64,000 nt of DNA from an uncultured Oscillibacter sp. (GTDB lineage: Bacteria > Bacillota > Clostridia > Oscillospirales > Oscillospiraceae), in contig NZ_UQXD01000001.1 in NCBI RefSeq assembly GCF_900544955.1, forward strand, positions 62,001-126,000, read 5' to 3'. The notes under the pieces were generated by a model. That model saw nothing but the letters and a program-made list of their open reading frames with translations. It was not told the DNA's origin and made no database searches. The position numbers and the translations under genes were made by a program. Below, piece after piece: positions 1 through 8,017 of this stretch (its first letter is position 1; the number at the start of each line of letters is the position of its first letter).

Positions 1-219
1 TCCCGCATCCGCCCCACCCTGCTGGAGGGCAGTGTGGTCACCGCCACCCGCACCAACCTCCACTGGCTGGTGACGGAGTACGGCAAGTTCAACGCCAAGG
101 GCAAGTCCTCCTGGGAGCGGGCGGAGGGCCTGATCTCCCTGGCCCATCCCCAGTTCCGGGAGGAGCTGATCGCCGCGGCGGAGAAGATGGGCATTTGGCG
201 CCGTTCCAACAAGAGATAA
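1..219 (+). CDS. C-terminal end of an acetyl-CoA hydrolase/CoA-transferase family protein (partial)
   Basis: The reading frame is open from the first base and ends at TAA 217-219, giving the last 72 residues of a protein that starts outside the window. The tail has the family pattern of CoA-transferases of the butyryl-CoA:acetate / 4-hydroxybutyrate type: TNLHWLVTEYG, then GKS, ERA, LISLAHPQFREEL and a final IWRRSNKR. Such enzymes swap CoA between short acyl groups in fermentation. The substrate cannot be read from this piece. A rho-independent terminator follows at 241. A relic of a second gene of this family lies at 43360-43425. Confidence 0.8.
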   Translation, partial: SRIRPTLLEGSVVTATRTNLHWLVTEYGKFNAKGKSSWERAEGLISLAHPQFREELIAAAEKMGIWRRSNKR

Positions 220-240
220 GGTCTTACCTCTCGCAATTTT

Positions 241-272
241 GGCGGACAGCGGGTGCTGTCCGCCATTTTTTC
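241..272 (+). terminator. Rho-independent terminator of the CoA-transferase gene
   Basis: A perfect 10-bp stem (241-250 with 255-264), a 4-base loop and a run of seven T from 266. It lies 21 bases after the stop codon. Confidence 0.9.
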
Positions 273-315
273 CGGTATTTTAGGAAAAAAGGTTCCAAAT
301 TTTCCGAAAAACCGC

Positions 316-344
316 TTGTAAATCTCTGGATGACCGCCTATAAT
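316..344 (+). promoter_or_regulatory. Sigma-A type promoter for the carD-ispD-ispF operon
   Basis: TTGTAA (316-321) and a perfect TATAAT (339-344) are separated by 17 bases, about 85 bases before the carD start. Just downstream (350-372) is a short TGTACAAATG/TGTATTTGTG near-repeat that could be an operator; that part is a guess. Confidence 0.8.
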
Positions 345-430
345 GATAATTGTACAAATGTGTATTTGTGTGATACCAGTGTGAGGCGGGGACCAGTCAC
401 CGCACGGACCGGAAAGGAAAAGGGCTTGCC

Positions 431-922
431 ATGTTCAGGATCGGCGATCTTGTCGTGCATCCCATGCACGGCGCCGGCGTCATTGACAGCATCGTTCAGG
501 AGCGGGTGGCGGGAGCCACCCAGGAGTACTATGTCTTTAAGGTGCCCGCAGGAGGCCTGCTCTTGAAGATTCCGGTGGCCAGCAGCAGCGCCATCGGCGT
601 GCGGGACATCATCTCCCCGGAGGAGGCGGAGGCGCTGCTCTCCTCCATTCCGGAGCTGACGGTGGAAGTCAACACCAATTGGAACAAGCGGTATCAGGAG
701 AATATGCTGCGGCTGAAGAGCGGCAACCTCTATGAGGTGGCCCGGGTCATCAAGGCCCTGATGCACCGGGAGCACCACCGGGGGCTGTCCACCGGGGAGC
801 GGAAGATGCTCCACAACGCCAAGCAGATTTTAATATCCGAGATTGTATTGACGGAACACGCGGAATACGGCGAGGTGGAGGCCCGGGTGGATCGGGCCAT
901 GATGCAGTTGCCCGTATCGTGA
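431..922 (+). CDS. CarD/CdnL-family RNA polymerase-binding regulator
   Basis: 163 residues. The N-terminal ~65 residues match the CarD_CdnL_TRCF RNA-polymerase interaction domain (FRIGDLVVHPMHGAGVIDSI, then YYVFKVP and LLLKIPV). A mostly helical, basic C-terminal part follows, as expected for the DNA-contacting half. The family binds the beta subunit and stabilises open promoter complexes, often at rRNA promoters. The gene has its own strong promoter at 316-344 and is 13 bases upstream of ispD, so it is probably co-transcribed with isoprenoid genes, an arrangement common in Clostridia. The family call is firm; the target promoters are unknown. Confidence 0.9.
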   Translation: MFRIGDLVVHPMHGAGVIDSIVQERVAGATQEYYVFKVPAGGLLLKIPVASSSAIGVRDIISPEEAEALLSSIPELTVEVNTNWNKRYQENMLRLKSGNLYEVARVIKALMHREHHRGLSTGERKMLHNAKQILISEIVLTEHAEYGEVEARVDRAMMQLPVS

Positions 923-935
923 GGGAGAGTGAGAG

Positions 936-1667
936 ATGTTTTCATGGTTTAAGAAACTGCGCTCGTCCCAGCGGCCCTACTGCGCCGCTCTGGTGGCGGC
1001 CGCGGGCAGCTCCAGCCGCATGGGCGGCGTGAACAAGCTGATGGAGCTCTTGGACGGGGTGCCCGTCCTGGTGCGGACGCTGACGGCGCTGGAGGAGGCC
1101 CGGCTGGTGGATGAGATCATCGTGGCCTGCCGGGAGGAGGATCTGGTGGAGATCTCCCGGCTGTGCCAGGAGTACGGCATCACCAAGTGCACGAAGGTGG
1201 TCCGGGGAGGGGAGAGCCGGGTCCACTCGGTGCTGCTGGCGGCGCTGGAGGCGCCGCCGGAGACGGAGCTGTTGGCGGTGCAGGACGGCGCCCGCCCCCT
1301 GGTGACGCCGGAACTCATCGACCGCACCATCTCCGCCGCCGCCAACTGCGGCGCGGCGGCCCCCGCCGTGCCGGTGAAGGACACCATCAAGGCCGTCCGG
1401 GAGGACGGCGCCGTGGCAGAGACCCTGGACCGGGCCGCCCTGCGGGCGGTCCAGACCCCCCAGGTCTTTGAGGCCAGTCTGCTGAAGGCCGCCCTCCAGG
1501 ACGCGCTGGAAAAGAACCTGCCCGTCACCGACGACTGCTCCGCCGTGGAGCGGCTGGGGAAGGTGGTGTTTCTGGTGGAGGGGGACGAGGAGAACCTGAA
1601 GATCACCACCCCCATGGACCTGGTGGCGGCGGAGGCAATTTTGCAGGGCCGGGAGGTGCGGGCATGA
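936..1667 (+). CDS. ispD: 2-C-methyl-D-erythritol 4-phosphate cytidylyltransferase
   Basis: 243 residues, about the usual length. It couples CTP to MEP in the non-mevalonate isoprenoid pathway. The nucleotide-binding N-terminus reads ALVAAAGSSSRMGG, and further family blocks are visible: VRGGESRVHSV, VQDGARPLV, VPVKDTIKAV, LRAVQTPQVF and TDDCSAVE. A GAGGGAGAG ribosome site precedes the ATG. The gene overlaps ispF by four bases (ATGA), showing translational coupling. A short basic stretch (WFKKLRSSQRPY) comes before the conserved core. Confidence 0.96.
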   Translation: MFSWFKKLRSSQRPYCAALVAAAGSSSRMGGVNKLMELLDGVPVLVRTLTALEEARLVDEIIVACREEDLVEISRLCQEYGITKCTKVVRGGESRVHSVLLAALEAPPETELLAVQDGARPLVTPELIDRTISAAANCGAAAPAVPVKDTIKAVREDGAVAETLDRAALRAVQTPQVFEASLLKAALQDALEKNLPVTDDCSAVERLGKVVFLVEGDEENLKITTPMDLVAAEAILQGREVRA

Positions 1668-2149
1668 CGGCGCTGCGCATCGGCCACGGCTACGACGTCC
1701 ACCGCCTGGCGGAGGGGCGGCGGCTGGTTCTGGGGGGCGTGGACATCCCCTGGGACCGGGGCCTTCTGGGCCACTCCGACGCCGACGTGCTGACCCATGC
1801 CGTGATGGACGCCCTGGCCGGGGCGGCCCGGCTGGGGGACATCGGGGCCCTCTTCCCGGACACGGACCCCCGCTACGCCGGCATCTCCAGCCTGACCCTT
1901 TTGCAGGAGGTGGGGCGGCTCCTCCGGGAGCGGGGCTTCACCGTGGTGAACATCGACGCCACGCTCCTGGCCCAGGCGCCCAAGGTGGGGCCCTACCGGA
2001 CGCGGATGGGGGAGAACCTGGCCGCCGCCCTGGGCATCGGGGCGGAGCAGGTGAATGTGAAGGCCACCACGGAGGAGGGCTTGGGCTTCACCGGGGACGG
2101 CTCCGGCATGGCGGCCCACGCGGTGGTGCTGCTGGAGCGGGAACACTGA
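1664..2149 (+). CDS. ispF: 2-C-methyl-D-erythritol 2,4-cyclodiphosphate synthase
   Basis: 161 residues, normal for the family. It makes MEcPP, two steps after IspD. The metal-binding start is RIGHGYDVHRL (Asp and His ligands), followed by LGGVDIP, GHSDADVLTHAVMDAL, DIGALFPDTD and the C-terminal VNVKATTEEGLGFTG. It overlaps the end of ispD by four bases. An imperfect GC-rich inverted repeat with a T run lies at about 2150-2180 and may terminate the operon. Confidence 0.97.
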   Translation: MTALRIGHGYDVHRLAEGRRLVLGGVDIPWDRGLLGHSDADVLTHAVMDALAGAARLGDIGALFPDTDPRYAGISSLTLLQEVGRLLRERGFTVVNIDATLLAQAPKVGPYRTRMGENLAAALGIGAEQVNVKATTEEGLGFTGDGSGMAAHAVVLLEREH

Positions 2150-2230
2150 ACGGGACGCGCATCTGCGCGTCTCGTTTTTTCGCACCTTTCCCGCACGCCT
2201 CCATAGGATGGGTAGAAAGGAGGAGTGTTT

Positions 2231-2482
2231 GTGGAGCACTATTTGATCCTTGCCCGCTCCGTCACCTTTGCCCAGCGGATGCAGAAAGCGCTGGACCGGG
2301 CGGGCATCCGCTGCCAGATTTTTCGGGCGCCCCGGGACCTGACGGACCTGGGCTGCGCCTACGCCGTGCGGCTGGCGGCGGCGGACCTGACGCCGGCGCT
2401 GACGGCTCTTCACAGGGCGGCCCTGGACCCTGTTCAGATATTTTTGTACCAACGCGGGACGTATCGGGAGGTGGGGCTATGA
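2231..2482 (+). CDS. DUF3343 small protein
   Basis: 83 residues starting at GTG 2231, chosen because AGGAGG at 2218-2223 lies seven bases upstream; a GTG at 2225 is closer than normal to that site. The protein (EHYLILARSVTFAQRMQKAL, then GIRCQIFRAPRDLTDLGCAY) matches the DUF3343 pattern, with a cysteine after the first third. It overlaps the start of the downstream cysteine desulfurase by four bases. In many Firmicutes DUF3343 proteins sit beside a class V aminotransferase of the selenium/sulfur type, so a role in handling the mobilised S or Se is an inference. Confidence 0.75.
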   Translation: MEHYLILARSVTFAQRMQKALDRAGIRCQIFRAPRDLTDLGCAYAVRLAAADLTPALTALHRAALDPVQIFLYQRGTYREVGL

Positions 2483-3603
2483 TCTACCTGGACTGCGCCG
2501 CCACCACCTTCCAAAAGCCCCCCGCCGTGGCGGCCGCCATGGCGGAGGCCCTGGCCACCATGAGCTCCCCCGGCCGGGGCGGCCACCATGCCGCCATGCG
2601 GGCGGCGGACACGGCCTTCGCCTGCCGGGGAGAGCTGGCGGAGCTGTTCGGCCTGAGTAACCCGGAGCAGGTGGTGTTCACCCTCAACGCCACCCACGCG
2701 CTGAACATCGCTGTCAAATCCCTGGTGCCACCGGGGGGACGGGCGGTGGTCTCCGGCTATGAGCACAACGCCGTCACCCGGCCCCTGGCGGCCCTGGGGG
2801 CGGAGACCGTCGTGGCGGAGGCGCCGCTGTTTCAGCCCCAGGCCTCCGCTGCGGCCTTTGACCGCCACATCGTCCCCGGCACCGACGCGGTGATTTGCAG
2901 CCACGTGTCCAACGTCTTCGGCTTCGTCCAGCCGGTGGAGGAGATCGCGGCGCTGTGCCGGAAGCGGGGCGTGCCCCTGATTGTGGACGCCTCCCAGTCC
3001 GCGGGGACGCTGCCGCTGAACATGACCGCCCTGGGGGCGGCCTATATTGCCATGCCGGGGCACAAGGGGCTCTACGGCCCCCAGGGCACCGGCGTGCTGC
3101 TGTGCGGGGAGGGCGTCCGGCCCAAAACGCTGCTGGAGGGGGGCACCGGCAGCCTCTCCATCCGCCAGGAGATGCCGGACTTTCTGCCGGACCGGCTGGA
3201 GGCGGGCACCCACAACATGCCCGGCATCGCCGGACTCCTGGCGGGGGTGCGGTACGTCCGCAGCCGGGGAGAGGCCGCCATCTGCCGGGGCGAGCGGGAG
3301 CTGGCCCTGCTGGCGGCGGACGGCCTGCGGAGCATGCCGGGCCTGCGGGTGTACGCCATGCCGGGGCTGCGGTCCCAGGCGGGGGTGGTGTCCTTCACCG
3401 CAGAGGGCATGGACGTGGAGGCGGTGGCCGCTGCCCTGGCGGAGCGGGACATCGCCGTGCGGGCGGGGCTCCACTGCGCGCCCCTGGCCCACCGCAGCGC
3501 CGGAACCCTGGACACCGGCACCGTCCGCCTCAGCTTTTCCGACTTCAACACCTCGGAGGAGGTCCAGGGCCTTCTGGCCGCCGTGGAGGACCTGATCCGC
3601 TGA
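2479..3603 (+). CDS. Class V aminotransferase, cysteine desulfurase family
   Basis: 374 residues. The PLP fold is clear: YLDCAATTFQKPPAV at the start, CSHVSNVFGFVQPVEEI, DASQSAGTLPLN, and the PLP lysine in MPGHKGLYGPQG (Lys196). The catalytic cysteine is in RAGLHCAPLAH (Cys333). The sequence resembles the EF2568-type cysteine desulfurase subfamily more than IscS. The upstream DUF3343 gene overlaps it by four bases, so the two are co-expressed. It should release sulfur (or selenium) from cysteine (or selenocysteine). No scaffold or SelD gene lies beside it here, so the acceptor is unknown. Confidence 0.85.
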   Translation: MIYLDCAATTFQKPPAVAAAMAEALATMSSPGRGGHHAAMRAADTAFACRGELAELFGLSNPEQVVFTLNATHALNIAVKSLVPPGGRAVVSGYEHNAVTRPLAALGAETVVAEAPLFQPQASAAAFDRHIVPGTDAVICSHVSNVFGFVQPVEEIAALCRKRGVPLIVDASQSAGTLPLNMTALGAAYIAMPGHKGLYGPQGTGVLLCGEGVRPKTLLEGGTGSLSIRQEMPDFLPDRLEAGTHNMPGIAGLLAGVRYVRSRGEAAICRGERELALLAADGLRSMPGLRVYAMPGLRSQAGVVSFTAEGMDVEAVAAALAERDIAVRAGLHCAPLAHRSAGTLDTGTVRLSFSDFNTSEEVQGLLAAVEDLIR

Positions 3604-3650
3604 TCATCCCTGTGTTTCTGAACAGTCCGTGAATTTTCCCCCGGATAACC

Positions 3651-3679
3651 TTGCAATCTACTGGCAGATTTTATATAAT
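3651..3679 (+). promoter_or_regulatory. Sigma-A type promoter for cdaA
   Basis: TTGCAA (3651-3656), a 17-base spacer and TATAAT (3674-3679), 38 bases before the cdaA start codon. Confidence 0.78.
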
Positions 3680-3717
3680 CTATTTATTCATGGCCTGAAA
3701 GGGATGATGACGTCGAA

Positions 3718-4623
3718 ATGAAACTGAACATTGCGGAGCTGACCGCCGTCATCGCGGAACTGCCCGCCGTCCTCGGCCGGTATCTGCTGACCATCCAGGT
3801 GACGGACGTGTTGGACATCGCCATTCTGGCCTTTGTCATGTACAAGGTGTTCATCCTGGTGCAGAGCACAAAGGCCGCCAGCCTCCTCAAGGGCCTGTTC
3901 GTCTTTTTGGCGGCGCTGGTGCTGTCCTCCGCGTTCCACCTGAACGGCATCAACTATATTATGAGCAAAATGGTGGAGTGGGGCGTGCTGGCCCTCATCA
4001 TCCTGTTCCAGCCGGAAATCCGGCGGGTACTGGAGCAGATGGGCAGCCGCCGCTTCATCGCCTTTTTCACCCACGCGGAGACGGCCAACCCGCTGGAGCA
4101 GACCATCGGCCAGACGGTGCTGGCCTGCACGGAGATGTCCCAGACCCGCACCGGCGCCCTCATCGTCTTCGAGCGGGAGATTCTGCTGGACGACATGGTG
4201 CGCAGCGGCACGGTGCTGGACGCCGCCGTCTCCAGCGAGCTTTTGAAGAACATCTTCTTTGTGAAGGCCCCCATGCACGACGGCGCCGTCATCATCCGCC
4301 GGGGGCGGGTGCTGGGCGCCGGGTGCATGCTGCCTTTGAGCAAGAACGTGAACCTCTCCCGGGACCTGGGGATGCGCCACCGGGCGGGCATCGGCATGAG
4401 CGAGAACTCCGACGCGGTGGTGGTCATCGTCTCCGAGGAGACCGGCTCCATCTCTGTGGCCATCGGCGGCATGCTCAAGCGCCATTTGAAGCCGGAGACC
4501 CTGGAGAACCTGCTGCGCAACGAGCTGCTGCCCCAGGAAGAGGACGGGGAGGACAAGCAGAGATTCCCGCTGCTGAATCTGCTGCGCACCAAGAAGAGCG
4601 GAGGTGCGGACGATGAACGGTGA
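3718..4623 (+). CDS. cdaA: Diadenylate cyclase CdaA (c-di-AMP synthase)
   Basis: 301 residues. Membrane segments in the first ~90 residues are followed by a DisA_N diadenylate cyclase domain. Active-site motifs are visible: DGA at 188-190 (MHDGAVIIRRG) and RHR at 220-222 (GMRHRAGIG), then SDAVVVIVSEETGSISVA. It joins two ATP into c-di-AMP, which controls osmolyte and potassium uptake and wall stress. The next gene encodes its membrane partner CdaR (YbbR) and overlaps it. ATGs at 3704 and 3707 are out of frame or hit a stop, so ATG 3718 is the start. Confidence 0.96.
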   Translation: MKLNIAELTAVIAELPAVLGRYLLTIQVTDVLDIAILAFVMYKVFILVQSTKAASLLKGLFVFLAALVLSSAFHLNGINYIMSKMVEWGVLALIILFQPEIRRVLEQMGSRRFIAFFTHAETANPLEQTIGQTVLACTEMSQTRTGALIVFEREILLDDMVRSGTVLDAAVSSELLKNIFFVKAPMHDGAVIIRRGRVLGAGCMLPLSKNVNLSRDLGMRHRAGIGMSENSDAVVVIVSEETGSISVAIGGMLKRHLKPETLENLLRNELLPQEEDGEDKQRFPLLNLLRTKKSGGADDER

Positions 4624-5935
4624 GAAGATGGGCCGGCGGAAGGCGTTTTATATCGCGCTGTCCGTTCTGGTGGCCTGCGCCATCTGGCTCTTTGTGGACA
4701 TGACCAGCAACAACGGCACCCCCCGCCTGGTGGAGCGCACCATCACGGACATCCCCATTGAGTACACCGGCGAGAGCAGCCTGACGGACCGGGGGCTGAT
4801 GCTGCTGGAGGAGGGCACCGACGCCACCATCGACCTGACCCTGGAGGGCACCCGGTGGCTGATCTCCAATCTGGACCGGTCCGATATCCGGGTCTATGTG
4901 GATTTGAACAACGTGGAGGCCGCGGGGGTCCAGAGCGTGGGCTACAAGGTGACCTATCTGGACCGAAAATTTATGAACGACGCCATCACCCGGAAGGACG
5001 CCAGCATCTACAGCGCCACGGTGAACGTCAGCGAGCTGTACAGCCGCACCGTGGAGGTGCGCTGCGAGCTCTCGGGCAACGTGGCCGAGGGCTTCTCCGC
5101 CGGTCAGGTCCAATTGTCCAGGACCGAACTGGACATCGAGGGACAGATGGAGGACATCGACCCCGTGAGCTACGCCAAGGTCATCTTCGACATCGGCACC
5201 GACGCCGAGGAGACCGTGGTCCAGGACCTGCCCATCCGGTTCTACGACGAGCAGGACAACGAGCTGCCCTCCGCCGGCATCCGTCCGGAGACGGACACCA
5301 TCCAGGCCACCCTCCCGGTGTTCGTCACCAAGGAGCTGCGGCTGCGGATGGACTTCGCCGACGCCCCCGGCGCCCGGGAGCGGAACGTGAGCTACACCAT
5401 CAGCCCCGAGACCATCACCGTCTCCGGCGACGCCAAGCAGCTCCGGGACGTGGAGAGCATCACGCTGGACAGCTTCGACCTGCTGGCGCTGCAAAAGAAG
5501 GGCACCGGCACCTATTTCTATCCCATCACCGTCCCCGAGGGCTGCCAAAACCTCAGCGGCGTCACCCGGGCCACGCTGCAGATTTCCTTCCGGGACATGG
5601 CCGCCGGACAGGTGGTCACGGACCGCTTCCGGTATGAGAATTTGCCGGAGGGCCGGGCGGTGGACATCCTCACATCGGAGATGACCGTCAGCCTCTTCGG
5701 CACCACAGCGGACGTGTCCGCCGTCACCGGCGCGGACTTGACCGTGGTGGCGGATTTGAGCGGCTACGGCGCCGCCCTCGGCACCTACACCGTGCCCGCC
5801 GTCATTGAGAGCACCTTTGGCGGGGACGTGGGGATTTCCGGCACGTATGAGATTCAGGTCACCATTCGGGACTCCGGGGAGCCGGAGCCCCCGGACCCGG
5901 GGACCGCAGAGCCGGGAGACGTTCCGGCGGAATGA
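4613..5935 (+). CDS. cdaR: YbbR-domain protein, CdaA regulator
   Basis: 440 residues from ATG 4613; GGAGG at 4600-4604 lies eight bases upstream, favouring this over GTG 4604. One N-terminal membrane anchor (FYIALSVLVACAIWLFVDM) is followed by several YbbR-type beta-rich repeats exposed outside the cell (for example LTLEGTRWLISNLDRSDIR, VYVDLNNVEAAGVQSV). The protein ends in a Pro/Glu-rich tail. YbbR proteins bind CdaA and modulate c-di-AMP synthesis. The gene overlaps cdaA, as in most Firmicutes, so the pair is coupled. Confidence 0.92.
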   Translation: MNGEKMGRRKAFYIALSVLVACAIWLFVDMTSNNGTPRLVERTITDIPIEYTGESSLTDRGLMLLEEGTDATIDLTLEGTRWLISNLDRSDIRVYVDLNNVEAAGVQSVGYKVTYLDRKFMNDAITRKDASIYSATVNVSELYSRTVEVRCELSGNVAEGFSAGQVQLSRTELDIEGQMEDIDPVSYAKVIFDIGTDAEETVVQDLPIRFYDEQDNELPSAGIRPETDTIQATLPVFVTKELRLRMDFADAPGARERNVSYTISPETITVSGDAKQLRDVESITLDSFDLLALQKKGTGTYFYPITVPEGCQNLSGVTRATLQISFRDMAAGQVVTDRFRYENLPEGRAVDILTSEMTVSLFGTTADVSAVTGADLTVVADLSGYGAALGTYTVPAVIESTFGGDVGISGTYEIQVTIRDSGEPEPPDPGTAEPGDVPAE

Positions 5936-5950
5936 CACAGGAGAGAAAAC

Positions 5951-6361
5951 ATGACCCAGATTGCAACGGTTGAACGAATTTTAGACGCCCGGTATGCGGA
6001 GATCTCCGTCCCCCGGAAGTCCGCCTGCGGCCACGACTGCGAGGAGTGCGCCGGCTGCGGCGTCACCGGCGCGGCGGTGCACGCCAAGGCCGCCAACCCC
6101 ATCGACGCCCGCCCGGGTCAGAAGGTGGTGGTGGAGAGCGATACCAAGAAGATGCTGCGCATTGTGGCGCTGGTGTATCTGACGCCGGTGGTGCTGTTTT
6201 TGCTGGGCTATCTGGTGACGGCCCTGCTCACCGCCCGCGTGGGGGTACAGTACTTCGTGGCGGTGGCCGGCTTTGCGGCCGGCATCGCCGCGGCGGTGGC
6301 CTATGACCGGCGGCTGCGGGCCCGGGGCGGGCTGTCCTTCACCATCGTCCGGCTGTTCTGA
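5951..6361 (+). CDS. RseC/SoxR-reducing-system family membrane protein
   Basis: 136 residues. The N-terminal domain carries a cysteine cluster (CGHDCEECAGCG, about residues 24-35), then a beta-type segment, and two membrane helices (IVALVYLTPVVLFLLGYLVT and FVAVAGFAAGIAAAVAYD). This is the RseC family, linked in other bacteria to Rnf/SoxR redox complexes. In Clostridia it often stands alone near cdaA, as here, and its role is not settled. It starts 15 bases after cdaR with a GGAGAG site. Confidence 0.8.
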   Translation: MTQIATVERILDARYAEISVPRKSACGHDCEECAGCGVTGAAVHAKAANPIDARPGQKVVVESDTKKMLRIVALVYLTPVVLFLLGYLVTALLTARVGVQYFVAVAGFAAGIAAAVAYDRRLRARGGLSFTIVRLF

Positions 6362-6368
6362 GGGGCGG

Positions 6369-7271
6369 ATGTACGGGTATGTGCGGCCCCCCATGGGCGC
6401 TTTGGCGGAAGCGGAGACGGAGCGGTTCCGCCGGATGTACTGCGGGCTGTGCCACACCCTGGGCCGGCGGTACGGCGCCGCGGCCCGGTTCATCCTGAAT
6501 TACGATTTCACGTATCTGGCCATTCTCCTCACCGGCAGGGAGGAGGGCGCCCTCCGGCGCGAGCGGTGCTTTGCAAGTCCCCTGCGGCGGCGAGACTATC
6601 TGGAAACGGACGAGGCCCTGGCCCTGGCGGCGGACGAGAGCGTGATTTTGGCCTATTGGCAGCTGCGGGACGGGGTTGCGGACCACGACTGGCTCCACGG
6701 ATTGAAATACCGGGGCCTCTCCGCCGTGCTGGAGTCCGCCTACCGGAAGGCCGCGGCGGCCCGGCCCGCCTTTGACGAGGGCACCCGGCGCCAGCTGCGG
6801 CTGCTGGCGGAGCTGGAGGCGGAGCGGTGCCCGTCCATGGACCGGGCGGCGGACGCCTTTGCGTCGCTGCTGGGGGCCGCCGCCGGGGAGATCGGGGACC
6901 CGGTGCGGCGGCGGGTGCTGGAGCAGCTTCTCTACCACCTGGGCCGGTGGGTGTATCTGGTGGACGCGGCGGACGATCTGCGGGAGGACGCCGTCTCCGG
7001 CGCTTACAACCCTGTGGCGCTGCGCTTCGGCCTGACGGATGGGGCGTGGACGGCGGAGAGCCGCCTGGCCTTCACCGCCACGCTGGACCACTCCATCCAC
7101 ATGATGGCCACCGCCTACGAGCTCTGGGACTTCGGCGTCTGGACGCCGATCCTGGAGGCGACCTTCTACACCGGCCTCTTCCACGTGGGCAGGGCGGTGC
7201 TGGACGGGACCTTCCATTCCCTCCAGCGGGCTGGGGAGAGAAAGAAACACAAGAGTGAGGAAACCGCATGA
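6369..7271 (+). CDS. DUF5685 family protein
   Basis: 300 residues from ATG 6369, seven bases after the preceding stop. The start MYGYVRPPMGAL and the motif RRMYCGLCHTLGRRYG (CxxC) are typical of DUF5685. The rest is helical with Asp-rich stretches (LVDAADDLREDAVSGAYNP) that recall metal-binding helices of polyprenyl-type all-alpha enzymes; this last comparison is only a resemblance. It overlaps the J-domain gene by four bases (ATGA). This pairing suggests a shared function, which is unknown. Confidence 0.75.
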   Translation: MYGYVRPPMGALAEAETERFRRMYCGLCHTLGRRYGAAARFILNYDFTYLAILLTGREEGALRRERCFASPLRRRDYLETDEALALAADESVILAYWQLRDGVADHDWLHGLKYRGLSAVLESAYRKAAAARPAFDEGTRRQLRLLAELEAERCPSMDRAADAFASLLGAAAGEIGDPVRRRVLEQLLYHLGRWVYLVDAADDLREDAVSGAYNPVALRFGLTDGAWTAESRLAFTATLDHSIHMMATAYELWDFGVWTPILEATFYTGLFHVGRAVLDGTFHSLQRAGERKKHKSEETA

Positions 7272-7909
7272 ACGATCCCTATCAGGTCCTGGGCGTACCG
7301 GAGACCGCAACAGACGAAGAAGTGAAACGGGCTTACCGGGAGCTTGCCAGGAAGTACCATCCCGACAACTACCATGACAACCCCCTGGCCGACCTCGCCC
7401 AGGAGAAGATGAAGGAGATCAACGCCGCCTACGAGCAGATCACCAAGGCCCGCAGCGGCGGCGGCCAGGGCGGCGCCTCCGGCTCCGCCTATCCGGGCGG
7501 CGGCGCGTACCGGCCCTACGGCCAGTACCGCTCCTACGGCGGCGCCTCCGGGTCCTCCGTGCTCCAGCAGGTCCGCATCGCCATCAACTCCGGCGACCTC
7601 AGCCGGGCGGAGGCGCTGCTGGCCAACTACAGCGACCACAACGCGGAGTGGAACTTCCTGCGGGGGGCGGTGTGCTACCGCCGGGGCTGGCTAGACGAGG
7701 CCAAGCGCTACTACCAGACGGCCTGCCAGATGGACCCGGGCAACGGGGAGTACCGCCAGGCCCTGGAGTTCATGGAGCGGGGCACCCAGACGGCCTACCG
7801 CCCCGGCGGCGGGGCCTTCGGCACGGATCTGTGCGGGGGCAACCCCTGCCTGACGCTGTGCTGTCTGTACTCCCTGTGCAACGGCGGCGGGTATTTCCTC
7901 TGCTGCTGA
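7268..7909 (+). CDS. J-domain protein with TPR-like middle and cysteine-rich tail
   Basis: 213 residues. The first ~65 residues are a J domain (NDPYQVLGVPETATDEEVK, then RKYHPDNYH with the HPD that stimulates DnaK ATPase). A Gly/Ser/Tyr-rich linker follows, then two helix pairs (SRAEALLANYSDHNAEWNFL, WLDEAKRYYQTACQMDPGN) that look like TPR units. The last 25 residues are rich in cysteine (CLTLCCLYSLCNGGGYFLCC). It lacks the DnaJ zinc finger and so is a specialised co-chaperone rather than DnaJ. It overlaps the DUF5685 gene by four bases, and a terminator follows. Confidence 0.85.
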   Translation: MNDPYQVLGVPETATDEEVKRAYRELARKYHPDNYHDNPLADLAQEKMKEINAAYEQITKARSGGGQGGASGSAYPGGGAYRPYGQYRSYGGASGSSVLQQVRIAINSGDLSRAEALLANYSDHNAEWNFLRGAVCYRRGWLDEAKRYYQTACQMDPGNGEYRQALEFMERGTQTAYRPGGGAFGTDLCGGNPCLTLCCLYSLCNGGGYFLCC

Positions 7910-7914
7910 GGGGG

Positions 7915-7940
7915 CGGCGGGGTACCGTCCGCCGTTTTTT
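7915..7940 (+). terminator. Rho-independent terminator after the J-domain gene
   Basis: Stem 7915-7920 with 7929-7934, an 8-base loop, then six T at 7935-7940. Confidence 0.7.
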
Positions 7941-8017
7941 GAAAGAGTTGGAAGGTCAAACGTCCCTGCGGGGCCGGGATTTCCCGGCGGAGCGGGGACG
8001 GAAGGAGAGGGAATGCC

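Noticed and set aside
977..2452. 491-codon open frame on the - strand opposite ispD-ispF
   Set aside because: It is antisense to two certain genes, Arg/Pro/Gln-rich, has no family pattern, and is typical of GC-rich shadow frames.
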